30,586 bases of DNA from a virus. A model generated the notes under the pieces. That model ran no database searches. It worked only from the letters and a program-made list of their open reading frames with translations, and had not been told where the DNA came from. Position numbers and translations under genes: made by a program. Positions 5,312 to 13,906 of the stretch are shown one piece after another (position 1 is the stretch's first letter; every line of letters starts with the position of its first letter). The DNA lies in the IMG/VR virus record IMGVR_UViG_3300045936_000227, positions 1 through 30,586 of that record. The stretch is one strand, 5' to 3'.

Positions 5312-7377
5312 GGCAGTTTCACCGGGTTACCCTGCGCGTCCTTGCCCCACTTCTGCACCGGGGCGGCACCCGCCGGCTTCGCCGCCCCGCCCTGGGGCCG
5401 CGGCTCCGTGGGATCGGGCGGCACCGCGTAGCGATTGCCGCCGCCCCGCAGGATGTTGATGATCGCCGCGCGGTCGTTCTTGAGCACGCGCTGGGCGCCG
5501 CGGAGCTTCGACATGATCACCGGCAGCGGGTCCTCGTTGCTCCAGACGTACTCGCGCAGGTAATTCAACTCGGCGGTGGTGTTGGCCAGGCCGGCGATGT
5601 CGCGGCGGAGCAGGCCAGCCGCATGCGCGGACTTCGCGATCGTGTCGCGCTGCTCCTCGGTGAGCAGCCAGCCCGTCCACTTGTCGAGCTTGCGCGCGAT
5701 CCACCCCTCGGGGTTCGAGATCCACGTCCCGAAGGTCGACGCGATGGCGGGATCTTCGTAGGCCTTCAGGAGCTCCGTGATCGTCAACGCGCTCCGGTCG
5801 AGCTTCTGCAGGTCGCTGCGCTCGCCGGGCGGCGTCGGCTGCGGCGGACCTTCGAGCGTCCGTCCGCTCGGCAGCCGGAGCAGGCCACCCATCTGCACCG
5901 AGGCCCCGGGCTTGAGGGCGTCCATCTTGTCCGCGGCCCGGAGCGTGTCGGGATGCTGCGGTCCCCGCTTCGGATCGTGCATGGCCGTGAACCACTCGTT
6001 GACGGCCACCACGAAGGCCTGATCGCTGCTCGTCTGCGTCGGCTTCGGACCGACGCCAGGAATCCGGGTCACCGTCGGCTGGTTGGTCGCCGGATCGACC
6101 GCGACCAGGTACGGCCCCTTGGCGTCCTCCTCCATGTAGGTCGTCCACTTGTCGGTCTTGCCCTGCACCCCCTCGACCTGGCGGGTCTGCATCTTGCCGT
6201 CCGCGTCGCGCCACATGGCCCACTCCCGGCCCTGCGCATCCGTGATGTAGCGCGGCTCGGAGGCCTTGGGAGCCTGGCCGACGCCCGTCGGCCCCTCGAC
6301 CGGACGGCTCACCATCTGCCCGTCCGCCCCGCGCCACATCACCCACTCCTTGCCACTGGCGTCCGTGACGTAGCGCGGCTCCGAGGCCTTGTCGGTGTCG
6401 GGCTTCTTGGTGGCATCGGGCACGAGCTGGGACTTGAGCTCGCCCGTCTGCGGGTCCAGCCACGTCGCCATCAGGCCCCTGTCCGTCCACTGCAGTTGCG
6501 GCGCCGGCTGGCGGACGGCTTCGGGGAACAGCTTCTTGAGCAGCGGCTCACCTTCCTTGCCCATCTCGATGAGCTGCAGCATGAGCTGCAGGTCGGCGGG
6601 GTCCTTCACCATGCTGAGCGGCGAGGGGCGCATCACCGGGCCGGCGCCGGTCGGCGTGGCCGGCGCGGGGCCTCCGGCCTGCGGCCCGCTGGTGATCGGC
6701 GACGCGGCGACCTCGCCGGGCCTGGTCGTCGGCGGCGCCTTCGGGGGCGGCGGCACGATCGTGCTGGGCGCCGTCTGCAGCGCGCCCATCTCCTGCTCCA
6801 TGCCGTAGGCGTCGCTGGGCTGCTCGGGCGGCAGCGGCAGCGTGCCCGCCCCGCCTTCGCCCATCGGGGCAGCCCCCGTCTGCTGCGCCTCCGTCAGCAG
6901 ATCTTTCTCGCGGAGCAGGCGTTCGACGCGGCCCTGCTGTACCCGCGTCGCGTACTCCTCCTGCGGCGTCATCGGCGTCGGGCCGGTAGGCGCCGCCGGG
7001 GCAGGCCCCTGCGGCGGGGCGCCCGCAGCCCGGAGGGCGATCAGCTTGGTGAGCTTCTCGATGTTCTGCGCCCGCAGCGCGGCCTCGCGCTCCTTGCGCA
7101 GCTCGGGCAGCATCGCGGTGTACGCCGCGGTCGGCATCCGCCAGGGTCCGGTGAGCCCGGCCGGCCTCTTGAACATCTCGGGCATGGCCTGGGCGAGCGG
7201 CTCCATGTCGATGAAGGCGGCCTCCTCCAGCCGCTGAAGCTCGCGCTCACGCAGCTTGCGATCGGCCGCCTTCTGCTCGGCCTCGAACTGCAGGCGGCGA
7301 TTCTCTCGCGCGACCTCGCCCCAGCCGCCGATGCCGGTGCCGATACCGCTGAAGATCGCCGCCAGTGGACTCGCCAT
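5308..7377 (-). CDS. large repeat-containing virion protein
   Basis: 689 residues, starting MASPLAAIFSGIGTGIGGWG. A charged coiled-coil-like helix spans about residues 22-55, then helical and Pro/Gly/Ala-rich linkers to about 260. At 330-406 there are two near-identical repeats beginning KASEPRY(V/I)TDA, each with an EW(V/A)MWR core and ending at (R/Q)xVEG. Related strands flank them (WLDPQTGELKSQLVPD before, AVDPATNQPTVTRIPG after). The C-terminal third is helical, with a low-complexity Pro/Gly end. No enzyme motif is recognised. The stop overlaps the next gene's ATG (ATGA). By position and composition it belongs with the presumed internal or tail-tip proteins. Confidence 0.6.
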   Translation of the reverse strand: MASPLAAIFSGIGTGIGGWGEVARENRRLQFEAEQKAADRKLRERELQRLEEAAFIDMEPLAQAMPEMFKRPAGLTGPWRMPTAAYTAMLPELRKEREAALRAQNIEKLTKLIALRAAGAPPQGPAPAAPTGPTPMTPQEEYATRVQQGRVERLLREKDLLTEAQQTGAAPMGEGGAGTLPLPPEQPSDAYGMEQEMGALQTAPSTIVPPPPKAPPTTRPGEVAASPITSGPQAGGPAPATPTGAGPVMRPSPLSMVKDPADLQLMLQLIEMGKEGEPLLKKLFPEAVRQPAPQLQWTDRGLMATWLDPQTGELKSQLVPDATKKPDTDKASEPRYVTDASGKEWVMWRGADGQMVSRPVEGPTGVGQAPKASEPRYITDAQGREWAMWRDADGKMQTRQVEGVQGKTDKWTTYMEEDAKGPYLVAVDPATNQPTVTRIPGVGPKPTQTSSDQAFVVAVNEWFTAMHDPKRGPQHPDTLRAADKMDALKPGASVQMGGLLRLPSGRTLEGPPQPTPPGERSDLQKLDRSALTITELLKAYEDPAIASTFGTWISNPEGWIARKLDKWTGWLLTEEQRDTIAKSAHAAGLLRRDIAGLANTTAELNYLREYVWSNEDPLPVIMSKLRGAQRVLKNDRAAIINILRGGGNRYAVPPDPTEPRPQGGAAKPAGAAPVQKWGKDAQGNPVKLP
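6160..6390 (-). repeat. tandem ~40-residue protein repeat inside virion gene
   Basis: Codons for residues 330-406 of the 689-residue virion protein encode two adjacent units sharing the sequence KASEPRY(V/I)TDA(S/Q)G, then (K/R)EW(V/A)MWR, (G/D)ADG(Q/K)M and VEG. The two copies are closely similar in protein and still similar in DNA, indicating an internal duplication. Weaker relatives occur on both sides, suggesting a beta-hairpin repeat array of about four units. Confidence 0.75.
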
Positions 7378-7380
7378 CGC

Positions 7381-8400
7381 TTACGACCCCCCGCTCGACT
7401 TGGACGGACCAAAGATCCCGGCCAGGCCGCCGATGCCGCCGGCGATGCCCGTCGCAATCAACTGGTTGCGCTGCATCTCCCGCGCGAGATCGTGTCGGCG
7501 CTTCTCCAGGTCCTCGCGCGAGTTGACCTCGGCCATGAACTGGTTCTGCTGCTGCTCGCGGTTCGCGCGGTTCGTGTAGTTGGTGCCCGCGGTGCTCACC
7601 GCGAACCGGTTCGCATCGGCCTCGTTCTTGGCGTTGGTGAAGGCGATGTTGGCGTCGGACTGGATTTGGCCGGTCCCCGTTTCATACGCCTGCCCCAACG
7701 CCGCCCGCCGCGCGGCCTCGTCGGCGCGCGCCTCCGCGCCGGCCCCGAGGATCGCCTCGCGACGCGCGCGTGCGGTGGCGTCGAACGTCTCGCGGTCGAT
7801 GTCGGCCTTGCGATCGTTGAGAATGGTCGAGAGTCCGACCCCGCGATGAAACACGTCCTGCGTGGCCTTCTGCCGCTCGGCCAGGGCCGCGCGGTCGATC
7901 TCTTCCTTCGCCCGATCGTAGAGCGCCGCCTCGATGCGCGCCTGCCCCTGCGCGGGATGCGCGAGGACGTCCTGCAACCCGCTCATGCTGGAGAGCTGGA
8001 GCCGGCGCGCCGCCTCCAGCGCCTGCGGCGTCATGGGAACGTTGAAGGGCGTCGGCCGCGTGTACGCGCCGATCGCCTCGGGATCTTCCAGCAGGGACGC
8101 GAGCCCGCCGCCGGCCGCGCCGCCAAGCGTCTTGGTCGCCGAGGGGCCGGCCCCGATGGCCTGGCCGATCATCCCGGTTTTCGCCGTAAGTCCGCCGCTG
8201 GAGTAGGCCGACGGGGCTCCGTAGCTCGTGACCGTGCTGGTGGGCGCGTACGACGGCCCCGTGTACGGCGTGTACGGCGTGCCCGCCGGGACCCCCTGAA
8301 GGAGGTGATCGTTGGCGAGGTTCCCCCCTCCGCCGCTGTTATTCCACTCGTCCCACCACTCGGGTTCGATGCTCCCGGCCGGCTTCAGCGTCACCGCCAT
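7381..8400 (-). CDS. virion-associated protein, helical (339 aa)
   Basis: 339 residues starting MAVTLKPAGSIEPEWWDEWN, with a GGGAGGG ribosome binding site just upstream. The first 110 residues are Gly/Ser/Thr/Tyr-rich linker. From about 125 to 300 the protein is a long charged helical region rich in Ala, Arg, Glu and Gln (e.g. RRLQLSSMSGLQDVLAHPAQ, later NREQQQNQFMAEVNSREDLE). It ends in a Gly-rich hydrophobic stretch (ATGIAGGIGGLAGIFG) that could insert into or cross a membrane. This arrangement is like internal core or ejection proteins of short-tailed phages. No catalytic motif is recognised, and the assignment rests on position and composition. Confidence 0.55.
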   Translation of the reverse strand: MAVTLKPAGSIEPEWWDEWNNSGGGGNLANDHLLQGVPAGTPYTPYTGPSYAPTSTVTSYGAPSAYSSGGLTAKTGMIGQAIGAGPSATKTLGGAAGGGLASLLEDPEAIGAYTRPTPFNVPMTPQALEAARRLQLSSMSGLQDVLAHPAQGQARIEAALYDRAKEEIDRAALAERQKATQDVFHRGVGLSTILNDRKADIDRETFDATARARREAILGAGAEARADEAARRAALGQAYETGTGQIQSDANIAFTNAKNEADANRFAVSTAGTNYTNRANREQQQNQFMAEVNSREDLEKRRHDLAREMQRNQLIATGIAGGIGGLAGIFGPSKSSGGS

Positions 8401-8402
8401 GG

Positions 8403-9098
8403 TTACCGCCCTCCCCGGGCCATCAGGCGCTCCAGCGCGCCGGGCTCCTGCGCGATCTCACTGAGCCGGGGCACGAAGGGTGTGAACGCCGCGGCCATCT
8501 CCGAGCCGCTCGGCTGCGGCAGCACGTCCGGCTTCGGCACCGTCATCGCACTGACCGAGGACGGCACACTCGGCTCGCCGAGCGCCAGCAGCTTGCTCGC
8601 GCCCTTCTCCGCCCCGCCCAGCACCTTGCCGAGGACATCGCCGAGCCCACCCCCGGTGATAGCGTTCTTCGCGCCGCTGAGGATTCCCCCGAGCCCGCCC
8701 GGCTTGGGCATCTGATTCTCGGAGCGCTGGTCGATCGGCACCGTGGTGCCCGGGATGTCCGGATCGAGGTTCGCGCTGCCGAAAATCGGATCGTTCGACA
8801 GCGAGCTGGCATCGGCGGCGAGATTCGGATCGTAGATGCCACCTCCCACGCCCTTCACGATGCCACTGTCGTCCGTCATGTCGCCGTAGTCCCCGACGGA
8901 CTCCCCGGCGCCGGTGTAGTCGATCGTGGAGTAGCCTGGCTCCGTGTACAGCGAGCCGTAGTCCGGCACCGCGTACTCAGCCCCGGTGTAGTCCGGGAGT
9001 GCAGGGACATCGGACCACCCCGAAATACCGCCGAAATCATCCGGCAGCCCGCTGAGATCAATGTCGCCCCACCAGTCGCCCCACGGGGAATACGCCAT
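8403..9098 (-). CDS. acidic, Gly/Tyr/Asp-rich virion-associated protein
   Basis: 231 residues beginning MAYSPWGDWWGDIDLSGLPD, behind a good ribosome binding site (AGGAGAGG). The N-terminal 110 residues are acidic and rich in Tyr, Gly, Asp and Ser, with loose repeats of the type PDYxxxYxxPGY. The middle has a Gly-rich segment (GGLGGILSGAKNAITGGGLG) that is weakly hydrophobic. The C-terminus is a short helix (ALERLMARGG). It lies between two other presumed internal virion proteins and is likely expressed with them. No family is recognised. Confidence 0.55.
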   Translation of the reverse strand: MAYSPWGDWWGDIDLSGLPDDFGGISGWSDVPALPDYTGAEYAVPDYGSLYTEPGYSTIDYTGAGESVGDYGDMTDDSGIVKGVGGGIYDPNLAADASSLSNDPIFGSANLDPDIPGTTVPIDQRSENQMPKPGGLGGILSGAKNAITGGGLGDVLGKVLGGAEKGASKLLALGEPSVPSSVSAMTVPKPDVLPQPSGSEMAAAFTPFVPRLSEIAQEPGALERLMARGGR

Positions 9099-9107
9099 CG
9101 TCCTCTC

Positions 9108-10769
9108 CTACCCGAGCGCGCGTTCCAGGCCGCGCTTGCCCGCGATCGCCTGCCGCAACACGTCGGACGAGACCGGCCCGTACTGCTGCGCCTCGTCAAT
9201 GCGCCGCTGCCGTTCGTCGCGCGCCCACCGTTCCATCGTCGCGGCGTCGGCGTTGTAGTACTGCGACTTCGGATCGTCGTAGCCGAGATATTGCCGATAC
9301 GCCTGGCGCGCGCGCTCCTGCACCGCCGGGTCCTTGTTGATCAGGTTCTCCAGCGCCGACTGCGCGCGCGAGCCAAACTGCTGCCCCATCTTCCGCGCAG
9401 CATCGAGCCCGGGATTCGGGGCCTCGTCCCCTGACTGGTAGCGCTCCAGATACTCGGGCGAGGCGATGTACGCCTGCGCCTCGGCTGCCGCCTTCGATCT
9501 GGCGTCCTGGAGCCCCGCGAGAATGCCCTTCGCCTGCGTGTTCCCCGACAGCGCGTCGGCGTGCAAGCGCAAGGTCGCGTCGAGCCACTCGGTCAGGCGC
9601 TGGGACTCGTCCTTCAGCTTGCCGGGATGCACGCCCGCCTGGAGATCGCCGCGGATCTTGCCGCCCTCTTTCAGGATGCGCGCGGCGTCCGCGAAGGAGA
9701 GCTGCGGGATGCCCGGATGGTTGCCGTTCAGCTCTCCGAGGTGGTTGCCGGCCTTGTCGTACATGTTCACCGCCGCCATCGCCTCGGCGCCGGGCTTCCA
9801 GAGATGCTTGACGGCATCCATCCACTCGGCCGGGTTCGCGGCGTAGCGGAGATTCGAGAACTCCTGCCGGTTGCCCTGGATCGTGCGGCCAACCTCCATC
9901 GCCTCGCGCACGGCATGAGGGACGTCGGGCGCGAGCGCCTTCGCGAAGTTCCGCATGATCGCCTGCGTGATCAATCCCGTCACGGGTCCCACCACGCCGC
10001 CGAGCGCGGCGCTGCTCGTTGACGCCAGCGCCGTGAGGCCGGTAGTGGCGGCGTTCATGCCGAAATTCAACCCCGCGGCAGCCGGCGTCATCTTCCCTTC
10101 CAGGACGTTGTAGATGTCCGCGCCCGTGCCCAACGCCAACTGCGCGTAGGGCGCGGCGGCCCCGACCGCCGACAACGCGGGCGTCGCATATCCGAGCGCC
10201 TTCGCCGCCTCGATGCCGCCCTTCACGGCCGTGGTCACCCCGCTGGCCACCCCGAGCCCGCCCAGCACCGGATCACCGCCTTTCGCGATGTTGTAGGCGT
10301 TCTGCCCGGCGTTGACGAGCCCTCCCAGCCCGCCGACCGCCGCCGATCCGGCGTTCGCGAGGCCGCCGAGGTTCGTATCCTTGCCGAGCAGGGTCCCGAG
10401 GCCGCCGAGCGCGCTCGCGCCGAGCTTCGTCGCGCCTCCGGCCACCCCCAGCCCGCCCAGCACGGCCAGATCGTCCTTGCTCAGGCTCTTCGGCTGCGGC
10501 AGCGGAGGCGTGACCTCCGAGCCCAGCTTGCCGAGCGTGGTCGTGGGCGTCGTCGGCGTCGTCGGCGTCGTCACCGCTGACGTGGCCGACGGCGTGGCCG
10601 AGGGCGCGGCGGACGGCGGCGTCGGCGTCGTGGTCTTCGCCGCGTCGAGGGCCGGCGTCGCCGAGACCGCGGGCGTCGGGGTCGGCGTGAAGTCGTAGCG
10701 CCCCGAGCTGCGGAAGCGCCGCTGCTCCGCGGGCACGTCGCCGAACACGCGCGCTAGACCTTGAGCCAT
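9108..10769 (-). CDS. virion-associated protein with glycine-rich hydrophobic core
   Basis: 553 residues. After a short polar N-terminus comes a low-complexity Thr/Pro/Ala linker (about 28-79, including several TPT units). A long Ala/Gly/Leu-rich stretch (about 84-265) with repeated GGLG motifs follows and could form amphipathic or membrane-active helices. The C-terminal half (about 275-553) is polar and helical, ending QYGPVSSDVLRQAIAGKRGL. The ATG at 10769 lies 16 bases inside the end of the upstream gene. It fits an internal or ejection protein: big, helical, part hydrophobic, next to similar proteins. No lytic transglycosylase or peptidase motif is seen, so its job is not proved. Confidence 0.6.
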   Translation of the reverse strand: MAQGLARVFGDVPAEQRRFRSSGRYDFTPTPTPAVSATPALDAAKTTTPTPPSAAPSATPSATSAVTTPTTPTTPTTTLGKLGSEVTPPLPQPKSLSKDDLAVLGGLGVAGGATKLGASALGGLGTLLGKDTNLGGLANAGSAAVGGLGGLVNAGQNAYNIAKGGDPVLGGLGVASGVTTAVKGGIEAAKALGYATPALSAVGAAAPYAQLALGTGADIYNVLEGKMTPAAAGLNFGMNAATTGLTALASTSSAALGGVVGPVTGLITQAIMRNFAKALAPDVPHAVREAMEVGRTIQGNRQEFSNLRYAANPAEWMDAVKHLWKPGAEAMAAVNMYDKAGNHLGELNGNHPGIPQLSFADAARILKEGGKIRGDLQAGVHPGKLKDESQRLTEWLDATLRLHADALSGNTQAKGILAGLQDARSKAAAEAQAYIASPEYLERYQSGDEAPNPGLDAARKMGQQFGSRAQSALENLINKDPAVQERARQAYRQYLGYDDPKSQYYNADAATMERWARDERQRRIDEAQQYGPVSSDVLRQAIAGKRGLERALG

Positions 10770-11110
10770 GCCTCGAACGCCGCACAGAGGCGCCGCACCA
10801 GCGGATCGGTGTGCATCGCCTCCCGCACGGCCACCAGCGCGTCGAGCACGTCTCCCAGCGCGGTCTCGCGCCGCTGCTCGACGGTGGGCGGCGGCGGCGG
10901 CAGCGGCTGGCCGTCGCTCTGGATCACGTCGATCACCGTCGCGAGGTCTTCGTCCTCCACCTCGCGCGTCTCGAAGGACAGCCGCTCCGGCTCGACATGC
11001 AGCGCGTCGGCGAGATCCTGCCGGTGCGCCTCTTCCGGCACCCCGGCGCCGGTCACGTACCAGCGCAGGAGCGTGCTATCGAGAAAGGCCCGTCGTACGG
11101 TCGTCGTCAT
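10754..11110 (-). CDS. hypothetical phage protein (118 aa)
   Basis: 118 residues from the ATG at 11110 (MTTTVRRAFLDSTLLRWYVT). It is mostly helical, with an acidic middle (FETREVEDEDLATVIDVIQS), a short polyproline turn (PLPPPPPTVEQ) and an amphipathic C-terminal helix. Its ATG forms an ATGA overlap with the stop of a tiny membrane frame, and its end overlaps the next gene by 16 bases. No family is recognised. The location between the fibre gene and the internal protein genes suggests a virion or chaperone role (fibre-assembly chaperones sit here in some phages), which is only a guess. Confidence 0.55.
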   Translation of the reverse strand: MTTTVRRAFLDSTLLRWYVTGAGVPEEAHRQDLADALHVEPERLSFETREVEDEDLATVIDVIQSDGQPLPPPPPTVEQRRETALGDVLDALVAVREAMHTDPLVRRLCAAFEAWLKV

Positions 11111-11190
11111 TCGTCGTCCCTAACAGCCACGCCGCCCACGAGCAACCCGACCACGATCGTCACGAAGTACACCGCTTGCCCATCGCCCAA
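11107..11190 (-). CDS. tiny membrane peptide, TTG start, overlapping fibre gene end
   Basis: A 27-residue frame from a TTG at 11190, with GGGGGGAGG ending seven bases before it, a near-ideal ribosome binding site. It encodes a polar start (GDGQA), one hydrophobic span (VYFVTIVVGLLVGGVAV) and the tail RDDE. Its stop overlaps the next gene's ATG as ATGA. It lies entirely within or just beyond the out-of-frame end of the fibre-like gene, whose last 30 codons give an Arg/Gly-rich product untypical of that protein. The precise junction and ribosome binding site argue for translation. Role unknown. Confidence 0.45.
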   Translation of the reverse strand: MGDGQAVYFVTIVVGLLVGGVAVRDDE

Positions 11191-13906
11191 AGATACGCCT
11201 CCCCCCGCGTTGGCCTGGCGGACTGCACGTCACCAGCCCCACCGGCGTCCGGACCGACTCGCCGACGTCGCTCTCGCCGATCGCACTCACCTCGATCCGC
11301 CAGGTGCCGACCGCGAGTTGTACCGTCCAGGTCGGCGCCGTGGTGATCGCCCTCCGCTCGTCGTTCACGTACCAGGCCCAGCCCGTGTGGACCTCGCCCG
11401 CGTGCCGCGCGTCGGGCACCAGGGTCACGGTGATCTCGCCGGTGACCTCGGCGACCTCGGGCGGCTCGACGACGCTGCCGATCGGCGGGCCGTACTTGTA
11501 GGCGTTCGTCCGCGAGTCGAGGAACAGGATCAGATCGTCGATGTCCTCGTCGGATAGCTCCGGGCGCGGCACCCCGGTGCCCCAGCCCGCACGGATCTCC
11601 TCGGCGAGCGCCGCGCGGTCGATCTCCAGCCCGCGCTCGTCGAGCGCGTGCCGCATCCAGAGATCCATCGCCGCCGGCCCGATGTAGTTCTGGAAGTCCG
11701 GCCCGTAGAGCTTCAGGAACGACGGGCGATGGTACACGGGCTCGCCGGGACTGGTGCCGTTGCCGTAGATCCACTGCCCGCGCTCGATCGCCTCGAACTC
11801 GGTATCGGTCCAGCGGCGATCGGTCTCGTTGCGCGAGCGCACGTAGACCATCCACGGGACATTGGCCGCGTGGAAGATGAAGCCCTGCGGCCCCACGTCC
11901 TGATGGTTGATCGAGACCGCGAGCGGGTACGCCGGGTCCGGCAGACGGTTCGCCGGCCCGTCGAGCATCCGCTTGGTGCCGATATTGGGACGCGTCCGGA
12001 TGATCGGCCCGCTGTTCACCCACGTGTCACCGCTTGGTCTCCACCAGCGCCCGGTGTTCGACTGCCAGGCCCCGGTCGCGATCGAGTCGATCGGCCCGAC
12101 CTTGGCGCGACGATCCGCCACGAACGAGCAGCCGCTGAACACCCTCGTGCCGACCTCCTCGTCGGGGTCGGGGGAGAAGTCGAGGTCGAACGCCTTGGCG
12201 ACCTGCTCGCCGACGAGGTCGAAGCTGTAGGCGTCCCACACGTGGAAGCCCGAGGCCATCAGGCGGCCGTCCGAGAGCTCGGTGAGGGCCTGGGGGCGCA
12301 GGACGCTCGCGTTGCTGAACGGCCCCGGGCGGACCATCGCGCGCAGGACCTCGGGCGGCAGCTTGCTCACCTTGCCGCGCTGGCCGAGCGCCTCGCGGTC
12401 CGTGTCGGCGCCGCCGATGCGGAGCTCCTTGTCGGTCGGCTCGAAGGGCTCGCCGGCCTCGGTGCGCGACTGGAACACCGTCCGGACGATGCCCGTCCCC
12501 GCCAGGCGGTTCGGAATGATCTCCACCAGACGCCCGCTCACCGTCACCGTCGCGTAGAACTTCCCGTTGCTGTGCCGGAGGATGTCCCACGGCTCGCGGA
12601 AGCGGGCCTCGGCGCCGTCGCCGTCCTCGTTGCCCTCGGCGCCCCACGGATCACCGCACCACGTCCGGACCGGCGTGTCCGCCACCGTCTCATCGTCGTA
12701 GTCGAGGAAATCGCTCTGCCGCCACGGGCCGACGATGAGGATGCGGTGATGCAGGGTGTCGGTGATGAGCCCGATCTCCTGATCCTCCGCAGCCTCGGCC
12801 AGCAGCACGGACGCCGGACCGACCCAGGTGCCCCACGGCTCGCCGAGCCCAGGCTTGCAGTCGATCCACCGCCCGCAGAGCTCCAGGCGCGACATCGCCT
12901 TGTCGTGCTCCTGCTGCTCGGACGGCGACATCACTTCCACGCGCGTGTTATGCCACTCGTCCCAGTACAGGTGCGGACTGTTGCTCTTGGTCCTCCAGCC
13001 GACCAGCGTCCGCGAGAGCCCCTGCTCGACGTCGGTGTACCCGAAGCGTCCGCGCGTCTCCAGGAACCAGAACCAGCCGTTGTGCCACGCCCCGGGGCTG
13101 CTCGGCCACTGGTGGTGGATGACGCAGTGCTGCCGGCAGCCGTCCGTCATCAACGTCTTTTGCGTTTCGAGATCCGCGTCGTAGTAGTGCTGCCGCACCC
13201 AGATCCCCAGGCGATCGTGGCTGTCGGCCGCGGCGTAGAGCGGCATGCCGTGATGCCACGACCACGCCATCCGATCGACCTCCAGGGTGTCCGGCTGCGT
13301 GGTGTCGATCGGCACGGTCACGCGCGGGAGCAGCGGGCGATGCACGTGGGCCAGCAATCCGCCCGGCCACCACACGGGCACCGGACGGTCGGTCGTCTCG
13401 ATCAAGGGCGACCCGTTGATTTCGTACTTGGTGACCACGCTCCACAGCCACTGCGGACGGTTCACGTCGCCCTGGCCGTCGAGGGCCACCGGCTCGCCGA
13501 GCACGCAGATCGGCGGGCCGTCGACGCCGGCGGGCCAGCGCGCCTCGCCCCACAGCACGGTGGAGTAGCCGGGCACGGTGAACCGCGACCAGTCGATGGT
13601 GGCCGCCCACGGCGCCGGCCCTGGCAGCCAGTCCGACGCCGGCTCCAGGCGGTCCTCGACGCCGACCAGGAACCGGAATTCCGGATAGCCGTGCGGCGGC
13701 ACGTTGGCCGTCGCCGGCGGCGGCTTGTCCGGCCGGTAGGGATAGATCACGATCGGCGTCTCTTCCACGCTGCCGAGCCACGCCGATTCGACGCGCGGTG
13801 CCGCGGGGGCCTCGAACCGGGTGATCTCGCGGTGATAACGGTTCCAGAGTTGCGTGCCCCGCACGCCCGCGGCCGCGTAGAAACCGATGTAGTACCCGAA
13901 GCTCAT
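11120..13906 (-). CDS. large tail fibre-like protein with NHL-type propeller repeat
   Basis: 928 residues from the ATG at 13906, sharing one base with the upstream stop (TGATG). A longer reading from 14071 is rejected as out-of-frame Arg/His-rich sequence. Residues 1-340 are Trp/Tyr/His-rich beta-type sequence. Residues 380-465 show an NHL-type repeat: TDTLHHRI, then GNEDGDGAEARFREPWDI, then GKFYATVTVSGRLVEI, typical of beta-propeller blades that bind ligands. Further propeller-like segments continue to about 730. Residues 735-800 are helical and end LSDEDIDDLILFLDSR, similar to the last helix of cytochrome-c domains but with no CxxCH heme site. Residues about 815-895 look like an immunoglobulin-type beta sandwich. 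Probably a receptor-binding or tail-tip protein; family not identified. Confidence 0.6.
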   Translation of the reverse strand: MSFGYYIGFYAAAGVRGTQLWNRYHREITRFEAPAAPRVESAWLGSVEETPIVIYPYRPDKPPPATANVPPHGYPEFRFLVGVEDRLEPASDWLPGPAPWAATIDWSRFTVPGYSTVLWGEARWPAGVDGPPICVLGEPVALDGQGDVNRPQWLWSVVTKYEINGSPLIETTDRPVPVWWPGGLLAHVHRPLLPRVTVPIDTTQPDTLEVDRMAWSWHHGMPLYAAADSHDRLGIWVRQHYYDADLETQKTLMTDGCRQHCVIHHQWPSSPGAWHNGWFWFLETRGRFGYTDVEQGLSRTLVGWRTKSNSPHLYWDEWHNTRVEVMSPSEQQEHDKAMSRLELCGRWIDCKPGLGEPWGTWVGPASVLLAEAAEDQEIGLITDTLHHRILIVGPWRQSDFLDYDDETVADTPVRTWCGDPWGAEGNEDGDGAEARFREPWDILRHSNGKFYATVTVSGRLVEIIPNRLAGTGIVRTVFQSRTEAGEPFEPTDKELRIGGADTDREALGQRGKVSKLPPEVLRAMVRPGPFSNASVLRPQALTELSDGRLMASGFHVWDAYSFDLVGEQVAKAFDLDFSPDPDEEVGTRVFSGCSFVADRRAKVGPIDSIATGAWQSNTGRWWRPSGDTWVNSGPIIRTRPNIGTKRMLDGPANRLPDPAYPLAVSINHQDVGPQGFIFHAANVPWMVYVRSRNETDRRWTDTEFEAIERGQWIYGNGTSPGEPVYHRPSFLKLYGPDFQNYIGPAAMDLWMRHALDERGLEIDRAALAEEIRAGWGTGVPRPELSDEDIDDLILFLDSRTNAYKYGPPIGSVVEPPEVAEVTGEITVTLVPDARHAGEVHTGWAWYVNDERRAITTAPTWTVQLAVGTWRIEVSAIGESDVGESVRTPVGLVTCSPPGQRGGRRIFGRWASGVLRDDRGRVARGRRGC

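Noticed and set aside
5623-8715. Very long open frame on the plus strand (over 1000 residues).
   Set aside because: It is antisense to two good virion genes and its product is Arg/His/Leu-rich low-complexity sequence typical of the reverse strand of GC3-rich genes.
10539-10700. Short repeated CGTCGGCGT units, considered as a repeat element or CRISPR.
   Set aside because: They are codons for Thr-Pro-Thr in a linker of a virion protein; no spacers or palindromic repeats.
13105-13145. CxxxC followed by His-His in the fibre-like protein, considered as a heme-binding site.
   Set aside because: The spacing CRQHC is one residue too long for CxxCH and no methionine ligand context is evident.
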